From JALZOC01 sp031361295 (GTDB lineage: Bacteria; Acidobacteriota; Vicinamibacteria; Vicinamibacterales; 2-12-FULL-66-21): a DNA stretch of 64,000 nucleotides. The DNA is taken from NCBI GenBank assembly GCA_031361295.1, contig JANMCN010000133.1, forward strand, positions 1 through 64,000, given 5' to 3'. The translations under genes were made by a program, and so were the position numbers. Positions 1 to 8,518 of this stretch are shown here, one piece after another. How positions within the stretch are numbered: the first letter of the stretch is position 1; each line of letters begins with the position of its first letter. The notes under the pieces were generated by a model. That model was given only the letters and a program-made list of their open reading frames with translations, was not told the origin of the DNA and did not search any database.

Positions 1-37
1 CCGGAACGGTCGGGTCGGCCTGGGCATTCGCACTCAT
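1..37 (-). CDS. Possible N-terminus of a gene running off the left edge
   Basis: An ATG on the minus strand at 37 opens a frame that stays open to the window edge (MSANAQADPTVP). It would be transcribed divergently from the downstream flavoprotein gene, with about 53 bp between the two starts. There is a weak GGA about six bases upstream of the ATG. Twelve residues are too few to name a family; this may equally be chance. Confidence 0.3.
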   Translation of the reverse strand, partial: MSANAQADPTVP

Positions 38-90
38 GTCGATCCGGTGCATGCAAACTGGACGACACCAGCTCGCCAGCCCGACCCGCT

Positions 91-1197
91 ATGATCGACC
101 CCATGGAGTACGAGTGGGATGCCGTCGTGATTGGCGCCGGCATCATCGGTCTGGCCGTGGGGCATGAGCTGGCGCGGCGTGGAACGAGGACCGCGATCAT
201 CGAAGAGCGGACGGCCGGAGCAGGTGCGACGCAGGCGTCCGCCGGCGTGCTCGCGCCTCACATCGAGGCGCCGGGAGCGGGCGCGCTGCACGACCTCACC
301 GTTCGCAGCCTGGGGTTGTACGACGGGTTCATCGCGAACGTGCAGCAGGACGCGGGGGCGGCGATCGAATACGGCCGCGGCGGAACTCTCGAAATCGCGA
401 CCGGTCTTCAGTCTGCGGATCGGTTGAGGAGGCTTGCGGAGAGCCTCGGCGCGGCCGGGGTGACAGCCGAGTGGATGGATGGGCCGGGCGCGGTCCGCAC
501 GGAGCCCGCGCTGGCGCCTCCCGAGGGGGCACTCCTTGTTCGAGGCCACGGCTATGTGCGGGTGCTGCAGCTGACAGCCGCCCTGGCCGCCGCGGCGCGA
601 GCTCGTGGGGCGGCCCTGCTCGAGGGGCGCAAGGTCGCAGCCGTGGAATCCGGCGCGGACGGCCGCGTGACGATCACGGCCGGCGGAGAACGCCACCGCG
701 CCGGCACACTCGTGGTCGCCGCCGGCAGCTGGTCGAGTCTCGTGGCGCCTGGCGGCGGGTCGGTGACGCCGATTCGCGGGCAGCTGCTCCAGCTTCGATG
801 GAAGGGTCCGCCAATCACGCGCGTCCTCTGGAGTGAGTTCTGTTACATCGTCCCTTGGGCAGATGGCACCGTGCTCGTCGGCGCCACGGTCGAGAACGCC
901 GGCTTCGATCAGCGCACGACCGTCGAGGGCGTGCGCGGCCTCATGGAGGCCGCCTGCCGGCTTCTGCCGTCGGCGGCCGAGGCCACGTTCGTCGAAGCGC
1001 GTGCCGGACTCCGCCCGGCGACCGTCGATGGCGTCCCGCTCATCGGCCGATCCCCGGTCGATCCTGCGATTGTGTACGCGACGGGTCACTATCGAAACGG
1101 CGTCCTGCTTGCCCCCTTGACGGCGCAGCTGGTGGCGGACCTCGTCGTCGACGATCGTCAGGACCCCGCGCTGCTGCTGACCACTCCGGGCCGGTGA
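91..1197 (+). CDS. thiO: FAD-dependent glycine oxidase ThiO
   Basis: A 368-residue flavoprotein of the DAO family. The dinucleotide-binding motif GAGIIG lies at residues 15-20, followed about 20 residues on by the acidic end of the second beta strand (AIIEE). The C-terminal part carries GLRPATVDGVPLIG and GHYRNGVLLAP, the signature pair of ThiO-type glycine oxidases, which oxidise glycine to iminoglycine for the thiazole ring of thiamine. A second ATG at 103 is an equally good start; neither has a strong ribosome binding site. No other thiamine gene is nearby. The gene converges on the efflux operon with a single base between the stop codons. ThiO is the best call; a generic D-amino-acid oxidase is the alternative. 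Confidence 0.85.
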   Translation: MIDPMEYEWDAVVIGAGIIGLAVGHELARRGTRTAIIEERTAGAGATQASAGVLAPHIEAPGAGALHDLTVRSLGLYDGFIANVQQDAGAAIEYGRGGTLEIATGLQSADRLRRLAESLGAAGVTAEWMDGPGAVRTEPALAPPEGALLVRGHGYVRVLQLTAALAAAARARGAALLEGRKVAAVESGADGRVTITAGGERHRAGTLVVAAGSWSSLVAPGGGSVTPIRGQLLQLRWKGPPITRVLWSEFCYIVPWADGTVLVGATVENAGFDQRTTVEGVRGLMEAACRLLPSAAEATFVEARAGLRPATVDGVPLIGRSPVDPAIVYATGHYRNGVLLAPLTAQLVADLVVDDRQDPALLLTTPGR

Positions 1198-1198
1198 A

Positions 1199-4100
1199 TC
1201 AGCGGGCCGTCGACGACGTCTGCTGCGCGGTCTGGAAGCCGACGAGCGCCAGCTGGTATTGCAGGCTGGCCTGCAGCTCGTTGTTGCGCGCGACGGCGAG
1301 ATCGCGCTGCGCCTGAATGACGAGAAAGCTCGTCGACATGCCGACTTCGAACCGCTTCTGCTCCGCGTCCAGGCGCTGTTCCGCGAGCTCGCGTCCGAGC
1401 TGCGCGGTCTCGATACGCTGGCGATTCTGCTCCAGCCGCAGCGCCGCGTCGCGCACTTCTCTGACCGCCACGAGCTCCACGTCCCTGAGCCGGGCCTGCG
1501 CCTGGTCCCGTTCGATCCTCGCGCGTGCGAGATTCGCCTCTTCGGCGCTCTTTCCGATCGGGTAATTCACCGTGACCCCGACGGTCCATGTCGGGAAATC
1601 GGAGCGGAACACCTGGCCGAGCACGGTCCCGTACGATGTGTTCTCGGTGCCCACGACCGTTCCGGGAAACCCGCCGGTTCGAAGAAGCCGTGAGCCCCCG
1701 AGCCCGTTCGTCAGGTACGTGGCCTGCAGCCGAAGGTCCGGCATCGTGGCATTCCTCGACAGCTTGATGTTCGTCTCGCCGATCGCGATCTGCGTGCGCG
1801 ACTCGACGATGTCGGGACGCTCGGCGAGCGCGCGCCGCACGGCCGCGTCGAGGTCGGGAGGCGTGCCGGGTGGAGGTACGACGTCTGTCGGTTCGAGCCG
1901 CGCAGTCCAGAAGTCCGTTCGACCCGGGCTGAAGACCGTCGTGCGGAGGACGTCCTCGGCTTCGAGGGCTGCCGTGCGGGCGACAATCAGGTTCTCCCGG
2001 CGCTGTGCGACTTCGGCACGCGCCGTCACGAGATCCAGCGGCGGCGACTGCCCGACGTCCACCCGAGCCCGATTGGTGCGTTCGAGCTCCAGGGCGAGGT
2101 CGAGGGAGCGTTGCTGGACGCCGACGGCGGCCCGCGCAGACACGAGATTCCAGTACGCATTCTCCGCGGCCGCCGACGTCAGGGCGGTCCGGGCCTGAAG
2201 TCTCAGCTCTGAGATGTCGCGATTCTGTAGCGCCAGCTCGACCTGGCCGCGGACCGCGTCCGTCTTGAAGTTACGGAGCAGCGGCTGTGAAAAGACCGCC
2301 TGGATCGTCGAGGTGACGGACGGGGTGAAGGTCGACAGCGGATTCGTCGTCGTCGTCCGCGCCGAGTCGAACGTGACGTCGTAAGACCCTCCGCCCCACG
2401 GCAGGAGCTGGTTGACCCCCGCTGAACCCGACCAGAAGGCCGTCTTGACGGAGGAGTCGCCGGAGAACAGGTTCGAAGACGGGATCTTCTGACTGTTTCG
2501 CTGCAACGCGCCCGACAGGTTCGGGACGAACGCGCTTCGTGCCGCGGCCAGCCGCTCGGCGCTGATTGCCGGATCCAGACGATCCGCCGCAAGCCCGGCG
2601 TTGTTTTCGAGCGCGAGCCTGACGACGTCGTCACGGGTGAGGCGAAGCACCTCTCCCGGAGACGGCTGCGGGATCGGCGCCGCCGACTGGGCCTGGGCGT
2701 AGCCCGGCCACAACAGCAGCGCGGCCAGCACCATGGACGCCGTGGCGGCCGCCGGCCTCGCCGCGCGCTTCCAGCGCCACAACCTCACCTTCGAGAGGTC
2801 GTCGAAGAGCGAGTACGCGACGGGCGTGGCCACGAGCGTGAGGATGAGCACGAGCGACTGTCCGCCGATGATGACGAACCCGATCGCCCGGTTCGTCGCG
2901 GCGCCGACGCCGCTCGACAGCACGAGCGGGATCATGCCGGCGACGAATGCGAAGGTCGTCATCAGGATTGGCCGGAGCCGATCGCGGCTGGCCTGCAGGA
3001 TCGCGGCGTCCCGGTCCATCCCGCGCTCCCTGAGCTGGATCGCATGGTCGATCTGGAGAATCGAGTTCTTCTTCACGACGCCGAAGAGCACCAGGAGCCC
3101 GAGCGCCGAAAAGATGTTCAGCGACTGCCGCGTGATGATGATCGAGAGGAGCGCAAACGGCAGCGTCAGGGGAAGCGAGAGCAGGATCGTCACCGGGTGC
3201 AGCCATGATTCGAACTGCGCGGCGAGAATGAGATACATGAACACCAGCGACAGCGCGAAGGCGATCAGGAAGTTCTGCGCGGCGCGCGCGAGCTCACGCG
3301 ACCGCCCCGCGAACCGGGTGCTGTATCCCGGCCCCATCCCCAGCGCATCCGCGGCCCGCGTCATGGCCGACATCGCGGGAGTCTGGGACACGCCGGACTG
3401 CAGGCCGGCAAACACCGTGACCTGGCGCTGACGATTGAGCCGGCTGATTTCGGCCGGCGCCGTCCCGGGTGTGAACCGCGCGATGTTGTCGAGCGGCACG
3501 CTGCCCAGGCGGCTGGACGGAACCGTCATCTGGCCGATCGCGTCCACCGACTGGCGATCTCCCTCTGCCGCCCTCACGTGCACTTCGTACTGCTCGCCGC
3601 CCTCGTTGTACGTCGTCACCTGATCTCCTCCCACCAACAGACGAAGCGCTTCTGCGGCGTCGGACATCTGGATGCCCAGGTCCGCGGCCTTCAGCCGATC
3701 GAGCTTCACCGACAACTCAGGCTTCCCGACGTTGAGCGACGTGTCCACGTCCACGACGCCCGGCTGTTGCTTCACGGCTTTGGCGACCGCGTCGGCGTAA
3801 CGCTCGAGCGACTTGAGGTCGGGGCCGTTGATGGTGAACTGGATCTCGGCATTCTGGTTTCCGCCCCCGCCAATCGTCGCCACCGGGCGCACACCGGTGC
3901 GCAGGTTGGCCGCCGCCGTCTGCGGCAGGACGTTCTGGCGAACGTCGTCCATGACGGCGAACTGGTCGCGGCGGCGCGCCTTCACAGGTTTCAGCCGCAC
4001 GTAAACAGTCCCGAGGTTCTGGGTCCGGGCGGGGTCGTCGGCGACCGATACCAGAGTGTACTCAACCTCGCCGAGCTGCCGAATCCTGGTCGCGAGCCGG

Positions 4101-5860
4101 TTCGCGATGATCTCCGTCGCCTCGAGACTCGTCCCCTCGGGCGCCCGGAGGCCGACCTCGAACTCGGACTGGTCGTCGTTCGGCAGGAAGTTCTTGTTGG
4201 CGATCATGAAGAGCGGCACGCTGCTGAGGAGCACGAGGACCGCGACGCCGGCAATCGCCAGCCGGTGCGAGAGCGACCACCTCAGAATCGCCGTGTAGCC
4301 CGCGTCCAGCGGCCGGAAGAACCGTGAGTCCTTCGAGCCGTGGTCCTGAATCTCGCGCCCCGACGCGTCTTCCCGGCGGGGCCGCATCTTGATCCAGCGC
4401 GCCGCCAGCATCGGCGTCAGCGTGAAGCTGACGAGGAGCGACACGAGAATCGCGAACGACATGGTGAAGCCGAAGCTCGTCATGAACCGTCCGACGATGC
4501 CGCCCATGAAGCCGACCGGCACGAAGATGGCGATGAGCGACATCGTCGTCGCCATGACCGCGAGACCGATCTCCCGCGTGGCCTCGACCGCCGCCTGCGC
4601 CGGCGGCCGGCCCTTCTCTTCGACGAACCTGTAGATGTTCTCCAGGACGACGATCGCGTCGTCTATGACGATCCCGACGGCAAGCGTGAGCGCCAGCATC
4701 GTCATCGAGTTCAGCGTGAAGCCCTGGTACCAGATCAGGCCGAAGGTGGCGATGATGGACGTGGGGATGGCGATCGCGGCGATGATCGTCGAACGCCAGT
4801 TCCAGAGAAAGACGAGCACGACGGCGGCCGCGAGGATGGAGCCGAAGATCAGGTGCTCTTCGACGCTCCGAATCGACGCCTTGATGAATTCGGAGAGATC
4901 CCGGACGACGCGGATCTCGTAGCCGGGCGGCACGAGCGGCGCGAGATCGGCCAGCTTCTCGTTGACCGATTCGACCACCTGCACCGTGTTCGTACCCGAC
5001 TGGCGCCGGACCGTCACGAGGACCGTCGGTTCGCCGTTGAGGCTGGCCTTCGTTTCGGCATCCGCCATCGAGTCCTCGACCGTCGCGACGTCGCGCAGGA
5101 GAATGGCGTGCCCGTCGCGCTGCCGCACCACGATGTCGCCGAACTCCGCGACCGACTGGACCCGGCCGAGCGTGCGGAGCGTCATCGACGTGGCGCCCTG
5201 TTCGACCCGCCCGCCTGGTATTTCCGCGTTCTGCGACTGGAGCGCGTGCGAGACATCGGTCACGGTCAGGTTGTACGCCCTGAGCCGGGCCGCATCGAGC
5301 CGGATGTTGACCTGTCGCGAGCGGCCGCCCGATACGACGACCTGGCCGACCCCGTTCACGCTCTCGAGCTGCCGCCTCAAGGTCTTGTCGGCGTACTCCG
5401 TGATGTCCCGGACCGGCTTCTTCGCCGAGACCGCGAGCGTGAGGACAGGGGCCGCGTCCGGATCGAATTTCTCGACCGTCGGCTGCTCAATCGTCTTGGG
5501 AAGCATCGGAAGCACCCGGTTGACGCGGTCGCGGACTTCCTGCGCGGCAATGTCGGCATCCTTCTCGAGAAGGAAGGAGATGATGACCTGCGACACCCCC
5601 TCCGACGAGTTCGAGCGGAGCTCGTCGATCGCGCTGATGGTGTTGACGGCTTCCTCGATCTTGTCGGTAATCTCCGTCTCGACCTCTTCCGGAGCCGCGC
5701 CCGGAAGCCGTGTCGTGACGACGACCGTTGGAAAATCGACCTTGGGAAAGCGGTCGAGGCCGAGGCGCGTGAATGCGAACGCGCCGATGACAGTCAGCGA
5801 CAGGATGAGCACGCTGGCAAAGACGGGACGCTTGACGGAAATCGCTGCGAGCCACTGCAT
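1199..5860 (-). CDS. RND efflux pump fused to a TolC-like outer membrane channel
   Basis: One 1553-residue frame with two complete proteins in series. Residues 1 to about 1035 are a hydrophobe/drug (HAE-1) RND permease: N-terminal SVKRPVFASVLI membrane anchor, periplasmic loops, and the proton-relay pair DD in TM4 (VGIVIDDAIVV). Residues about 1040-1553 are an outer membrane factor with two repeated coiled-coil halves. The join is basic residues followed by MVLAALLLWPGYAQAQS, a signal-peptide-like segment ending in an AQA cleavage-type site; its Met codon is at 2734 and could be an internal start. Third gene of a tetR-adaptor-pump operon. RND-OMF fusions are known for metal pumps of other phyla. 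Here it is either a real polyprotein cleaved in the periplasm or two proteins from one frame. No frameshift is visible. Confidence 0.9.
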   Translation of the reverse strand: MQWLAAISVKRPVFASVLILSLTVIGAFAFTRLGLDRFPKVDFPTVVVTTRLPGAAPEEVETEITDKIEEAVNTISAIDELRSNSSEGVSQVIISFLLEKDADIAAQEVRDRVNRVLPMLPKTIEQPTVEKFDPDAAPVLTLAVSAKKPVRDITEYADKTLRRQLESVNGVGQVVVSGGRSRQVNIRLDAARLRAYNLTVTDVSHALQSQNAEIPGGRVEQGATSMTLRTLGRVQSVAEFGDIVVRQRDGHAILLRDVATVEDSMADAETKASLNGEPTVLVTVRRQSGTNTVQVVESVNEKLADLAPLVPPGYEIRVVRDLSEFIKASIRSVEEHLIFGSILAAAVVLVFLWNWRSTIIAAIAIPTSIIATFGLIWYQGFTLNSMTMLALTLAVGIVIDDAIVVLENIYRFVEEKGRPPAQAAVEATREIGLAVMATTMSLIAIFVPVGFMGGIVGRFMTSFGFTMSFAILVSLLVSFTLTPMLAARWIKMRPRREDASGREIQDHGSKDSRFFRPLDAGYTAILRWSLSHRLAIAGVAVLVLLSSVPLFMIANKNFLPNDDQSEFEVGLRAPEGTSLEATEIIANRLATRIRQLGEVEYTLVSVADDPARTQNLGTVYVRLKPVKARRRDQFAVMDDVRQNVLPQTAAANLRTGVRPVATIGGGGNQNAEIQFTINGPDLKSLERYADAVAKAVKQQPGVVDVDTSLNVGKPELSVKLDRLKAADLGIQMSDAAEALRLLVGGDQVTTYNEGGEQYEVHVRAAEGDRQSVDAIGQMTVPSSRLGSVPLDNIARFTPGTAPAEISRLNRQRQVTVFAGLQSGVSQTPAMSAMTRAADALGMGPGYSTRFAGRSRELARAAQNFLIAFALSLVFMYLILAAQFESWLHPVTILLSLPLTLPFALLSIIITRQSLNIFSALGLLVLFGVVKKNSILQIDHAIQLRERGMDRDAAILQASRDRLRPILMTTFAFVAGMIPLVLSSGVGAATNRAIGFVIIGGQSLVLILTLVATPVAYSLFDDLSKVRLWRWKRAARPAAATASMVLAALLLWPGYAQAQSAAPIPQPSPGEVLRLTRDDVVRLALENNAGLAADRLDPAISAERLAAARSAFVPNLSGALQRNSQKIPSSNLFSGDSSVKTAFWSGSAGVNQLLPWGGGSYDVTFDSARTTTTNPLSTFTPSVTSTIQAVFSQPLLRNFKTDAVRGQVELALQNRDISELRLQARTALTSAAAENAYWNLVSARAAVGVQQRSLDLALELERTNRARVDVGQSPPLDLVTARAEVAQRRENLIVARTAALEAEDVLRTTVFSPGRTDFWTARLEPTDVVPPPGTPPDLDAAVRRALAERPDIVESRTQIAIGETNIKLSRNATMPDLRLQATYLTNGLGGSRLLRTGGFPGTVVGTENTSYGTVLGQVFRSDFPTWTVGVTVNYPIGKSAEEANLARARIERDQAQARLRDVELVAVREVRDAALRLEQNRQRIETAQLGRELAEQRLDAEQKRFEVGMSTSFLVIQAQRDLAVARNNELQASLQYQLALVGFQTAQQTSSTAR

Positions 5861-5949
5861 GGGAAGAATCTCTTATGAAGTCAGAAAAGTCTGAACGCTG
5901 AACGCAAAGTTTGAAGGACGTCTGAAAGTCCAGGGCTGACGGCCCGAGC

Positions 5950-7149
5950 TCAGCGCCGCCGGACGGCCACGCCGTCGGCGAGTCTGCCCTTCGGCTCGGC
6001 TGCCACCGCATCGCCCTTCGAGAGCCCGCTGGTGATTTCCACCAGCGCGCCGACTGGTGCGCCGACGGTGACGATGCGCTCCTCGACCTTGTCCCCCTTG
6101 ACGACGTAAACGCGACTGGTGCCGGCGACGGTCTCGATCGCGGCAGCGGGGACGAGGAGCGCCGGCGCGGACTGCGGCTGCTGAATCAGCGCCGTTGCGA
6201 ACAGACCGGGCTTCAGCCGGCCGTCGGGATTGCCGGCGACCGCTTCGACGGTGAGCGCCCGCTGGTCCGCACGCAGAGACGGAGAGACGTAGCGGATGGT
6301 GGCCGCGAACGTCTCGCCCGGATAAGCCTCGACCGCCACTCGTACCGGCTGTCCGACCTTGATGAGCGAGACGGACTGCTCCGGAATCGTGAGCTCGATG
6401 CGCATGGGATCCACCCGCACGACCGTCGCGACACGGGCGCCCCGCGTGACGTAGTCGCCCACGCTGACGAGCCGCTCAGCGACGTGTCCCGCGAAGGGCG
6501 CGCGAATGGCGGTGTCGGCCGTCGCCTTGCGGGCCAGGACCACACGCGCCCTCGCGGCCTCGAGCGAGCGGTAGGATTGCCGGGCGACGTTCTGAGCCAT
6601 CTGATACTGCTGGCGCGCCGCATCCACCTGTGTCTTGCGCTGGTCGTACTCGCTCTTCGAGACGACCTTCTGATCGAGCAGCGAGCCGATTCTCGCGAAC
6701 TCCGCCTCCGCGAGGTCCAGCGCCGCCTTCGCGTTCAGCGCATCGGGCACGCGGGCGGGGTCGAACGCCTGCCCTTCAGCCAATCCGAGGCGCGCTTCGA
6801 TTTGCGCGGCGTTCGCCTCTGCCTCGAGCAGCTGCGCCGATGTCTCGGCCGGCGAGATGCGCACGAGCAGCGCACCCCGGCCGACCCGCGACCCTCGCTC
6901 GACCGGAGTCTCGATCACGCGCCCCGCGGCTTCCGCGCTGACCTCCGCCTGTTCGTCGGCGAGCAACGAGCCGGTGACGCGGAGATAGCGCTCGATCGGC
7001 CGGCTCTCGACCGTGGCGGCTGAAATTAAAAGCGGCTCCGGCTTCGGCGCGGCGTTCACCGTGCTGGAGCCGGCACCGCAACCTGCCGCTCCGGCCGACA
7101 GTGTGAGTGCGGTAATACCTGCGAGGACATGGCGTCGCTGAGCTGTCAT
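5950..7149 (-). CDS. RND efflux periplasmic adaptor (membrane fusion protein)
   Basis: A 399-residue adaptor that links the inner-membrane RND pump to the outer-membrane channel. It has an N-terminal export signal ending in GAAGC, so it is probably a lipoprotein; then a first half lipoyl-like domain (VSAEAAGRVIETPVERGSRV), a coiled-coil hairpin at roughly residues 85-190, the second lipoyl half (IRAPFAGHVAERLVSVGDYV), a beta barrel and a membrane-proximal domain. I prefer the ATG at 7149 because it has GAGG upstream and leaves the signal peptide with a short basic start; an ATG at 7170 would overlap the end of the tetR gene. It is followed 89 bp later by the pump-channel fusion. Family and partner are clear; the exported substrate is not. 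Confidence 0.9.
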   Translation of the reverse strand: MTAQRRHVLAGITALTLSAGAAGCGAGSSTVNAAPKPEPLLISAATVESRPIERYLRVTGSLLADEQAEVSAEAAGRVIETPVERGSRVGRGALLVRISPAETSAQLLEAEANAAQIEARLGLAEGQAFDPARVPDALNAKAALDLAEAEFARIGSLLDQKVVSKSEYDQRKTQVDAARQQYQMAQNVARQSYRSLEAARARVVLARKATADTAIRAPFAGHVAERLVSVGDYVTRGARVATVVRVDPMRIELTIPEQSVSLIKVGQPVRVAVEAYPGETFAATIRYVSPSLRADQRALTVEAVAGNPDGRLKPGLFATALIQQPQSAPALLVPAAAIETVAGTSRVYVVKGDKVEERIVTVGAPVGALVEITSGLSKGDAVAAEPKGRLADGVAVRRR

Positions 7150-7160
7150 GACTGCAAACC

Positions 7161-7802
7161 TCAACTGCATTTCTCGGGTTGGAACGTGTGGGTGATGCCG
7201 ACACGCAAACCGGTGAGTGCGGCTTCAATCGTGTCGCGTGCAAGGGCGTCCGGATCCTCCCCCGGGGCCAGCCGTTCGCAGAGGCGCATGACGGCGACCC
7301 CATGCACCGCGGCCATCAGAATCCGGAAGACGGAGTCGGGCTTCGTGCCCGCGGGGAAGCCGCCCGCATCGATGACGGTCTGAATCCCGGCCGCCATCGT
7401 TTCCTTCATGTCGCGCACGAAACCAAACCGGCTCCAGTCGCGGCTGATCTGCGGTACGGAGCGGTCCACGAACATCAGGGCGAAGTATTCGGGGTGGGTC
7501 TTGCTGAACTCGTAAAATCGCTGGAATCCCGAGCGAATGCCCTCGAGGGAAGCCGGCTCCTGTACTGAACCCTGCTCGCAGGCGAAGAGCAGGCGGAACC
7601 CCTCCTCGGCGAGCGCAAGAAAGATGTCGTCCTTGCTGGGGAAGTAGCCGTAGATGGCCGCCGGGCTGTACTCGATCTTCTCCGCAATCTTGCGAATGGA
7701 AACGTTCTGGTACCCCTCGGCCACGAACAGTTCGCGCGCGGCGTCCAGGATCGCGCGGGCGACCGCTTCGCGCTCCCGCTCATGTCTTTCTTTGACCCCC
7801 AA
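7161..7802 (-). CDS. TetR/AcrR family repressor of the efflux operon
   Basis: A 213-residue TetR regulator. The N-terminal helix-turn-helix is typical (ILDAARELFVAEGYQNVSIR, then IAEKIEYSPAAIYGYFPSKD, residues about 18-60). The remaining 150 residues form an all-helical ligand domain of the WHG-like C-terminal type. It is the first gene of the efflux operon and its stop lies 12 bp before the adaptor start, so it probably represses its own operon in response to an exported toxic compound. Overlapping inverted repeats immediately upstream (7826-7857) are its likely operator. The inducer cannot be read from the sequence. Confidence 0.9.
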   Translation of the reverse strand: MGVKERHEREREAVARAILDAARELFVAEGYQNVSIRKIAEKIEYSPAAIYGYFPSKDDIFLALAEEGFRLLFACEQGSVQEPASLEGIRSGFQRFYEFSKTHPEYFALMFVDRSVPQISRDWSRFGFVRDMKETMAAGIQTVIDAGGFPAGTKPDSVFRILMAAVHGVAVMRLCERLAPGEDPDALARDTIEAALTGLRVGITHTFQPEKCS

Positions 7803-7825
7803 CGACCCCCCTCTGAACCCACCAG

Positions 7826-7857
7826 CTAAACGGTGTTTAGTGGACTAACGGCGTTAG
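7826..7857. promoter_or_regulatory. Nested inverted repeats, probable TetR operator
   Basis: Three overlapping perfect inverted repeats fill 32 bp between the divergent tetR and phhB genes: CTAAAC-GGT-GTTTAG (7826-7840), TTAGT-GG-ACTAA (7837-7848) and CTAAC-GGC-GTTAG (7845-7857). Site size and position, 24 bp upstream of the tetR start codon, fit a TetR dimer or paired-dimer operator. It also lies about 50 bp before phhB, so that gene may be co-repressed. Confidence 0.7.
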
Positions 7858-7906
7858 ACGCAGCAGCCGTCGCCCAGGTTCCCTCAAACGTGTATATGCT
7901 CAAAAA

Positions 7907-8206
7907 ATGCAGAAAATCAGCGCGGATCGTGTGGACGACCTGTTGAAGACGGTCGAAGGGTGGGCGGTGGAAGGGGAGTCGATATCCCGGCAGTTCGCGT
8001 TCCCGGGATTCCCGGACGCCATCGCGTTCGTCGTACGGCTGGGCTTCGCAGCCGAGGCGGCTGATCACCACCCGGACCTGCTAATCAATTACAAGCGGGT
8101 GCGGGTGACGTACAGCACGCACAGCGCTGGAGGACTGACGGAGAAGGACTTTGAAGGCGCAGTCGCCGCGAACGCGGCGGCGTTACGCGCTGTCCCGATG
8201 CGCTGA
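7907..8206 (+). CDS. phhB: 4a-hydroxytetrahydrobiopterin dehydratase (PCD/DCoH)
   Basis: A 99-residue protein covering the whole pterin-4a-carbinolamine dehydratase family length. The catalytic histidine region is intact (AEAADHHPDLLINYKRV), as is the following strand ending in YSTHSAGGLTEKDF. It dehydrates the carbinolamine made by aromatic amino acid hydroxylases. No such hydroxylase is in the window; orphan copies are common in bacteria and some act in molybdopterin or tetrahydrofolate chemistry. The start is the ATG in an A-rich run; a TATATG 9-14 bases before it would, if a -10 box, make the mRNA nearly leaderless. Confidence 0.9.
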   Translation: MQKISADRVDDLLKTVEGWAVEGESISRQFAFPGFPDAIAFVVRLGFAAEAADHHPDLLINYKRVRVTYSTHSAGGLTEKDFEGAVAANAAALRAVPMR

Positions 8207-8518
8207 CGCAGACGGGGCAGCCTGGTCCGCCGTGCCAGTCCAGCGGATGGCGCCCGAGACGACGCGATCGAGATGATCGGCGAGTCGCCCTCGGAGCGCC
8301 GGGTTCGTCTCTGAAACACGATGCGGAGGCCGAGCCGGAACTGTCGTTCGTCGATTCCCTCGCGCCCCAGATCCTGCACGCTGGTGCGAAACGGCGGAGC
8401 ACAGGGCCAGTCGACAGACGAGCGGTACAGCGCGAGGTGGTAAGCCGCGTCGCAGAGGGAGTCAACCAGGACGGACCCCGATCCACGGGACACGCGGAGC
8501 GTCCCGCGGACTCCGCCG
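8207..8518. other. Gene-free stretch with a possible decayed outer-membrane protein end
   Basis: No intact gene is visible between phhB and the convergent oxidoreductase. Read on the minus strand, about 8520-8290 gives a frame with alternating polar and apolar residues that reaches IDERQFRLGLRIVF, which resembles the last beta strand of an outer-membrane barrel. It has no start, no stop at the expected end and no visible partner sequence, so it is at most a remnant. Confidence 0.25.

Noticed and set aside
4340..5878. 512-codon plus-strand frame opposite the RND pump
   Set aside because: Composition is Arg/Asp/Glu-rich without any domain, and the pump on the other strand is unambiguous.
5881..5935. 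Another heptamer array between the adaptor and pump genes
   Set aside because: A few TCTGAAC/GCTGAAC-like units are present but the 7-base register breaks after two; too weak to list.
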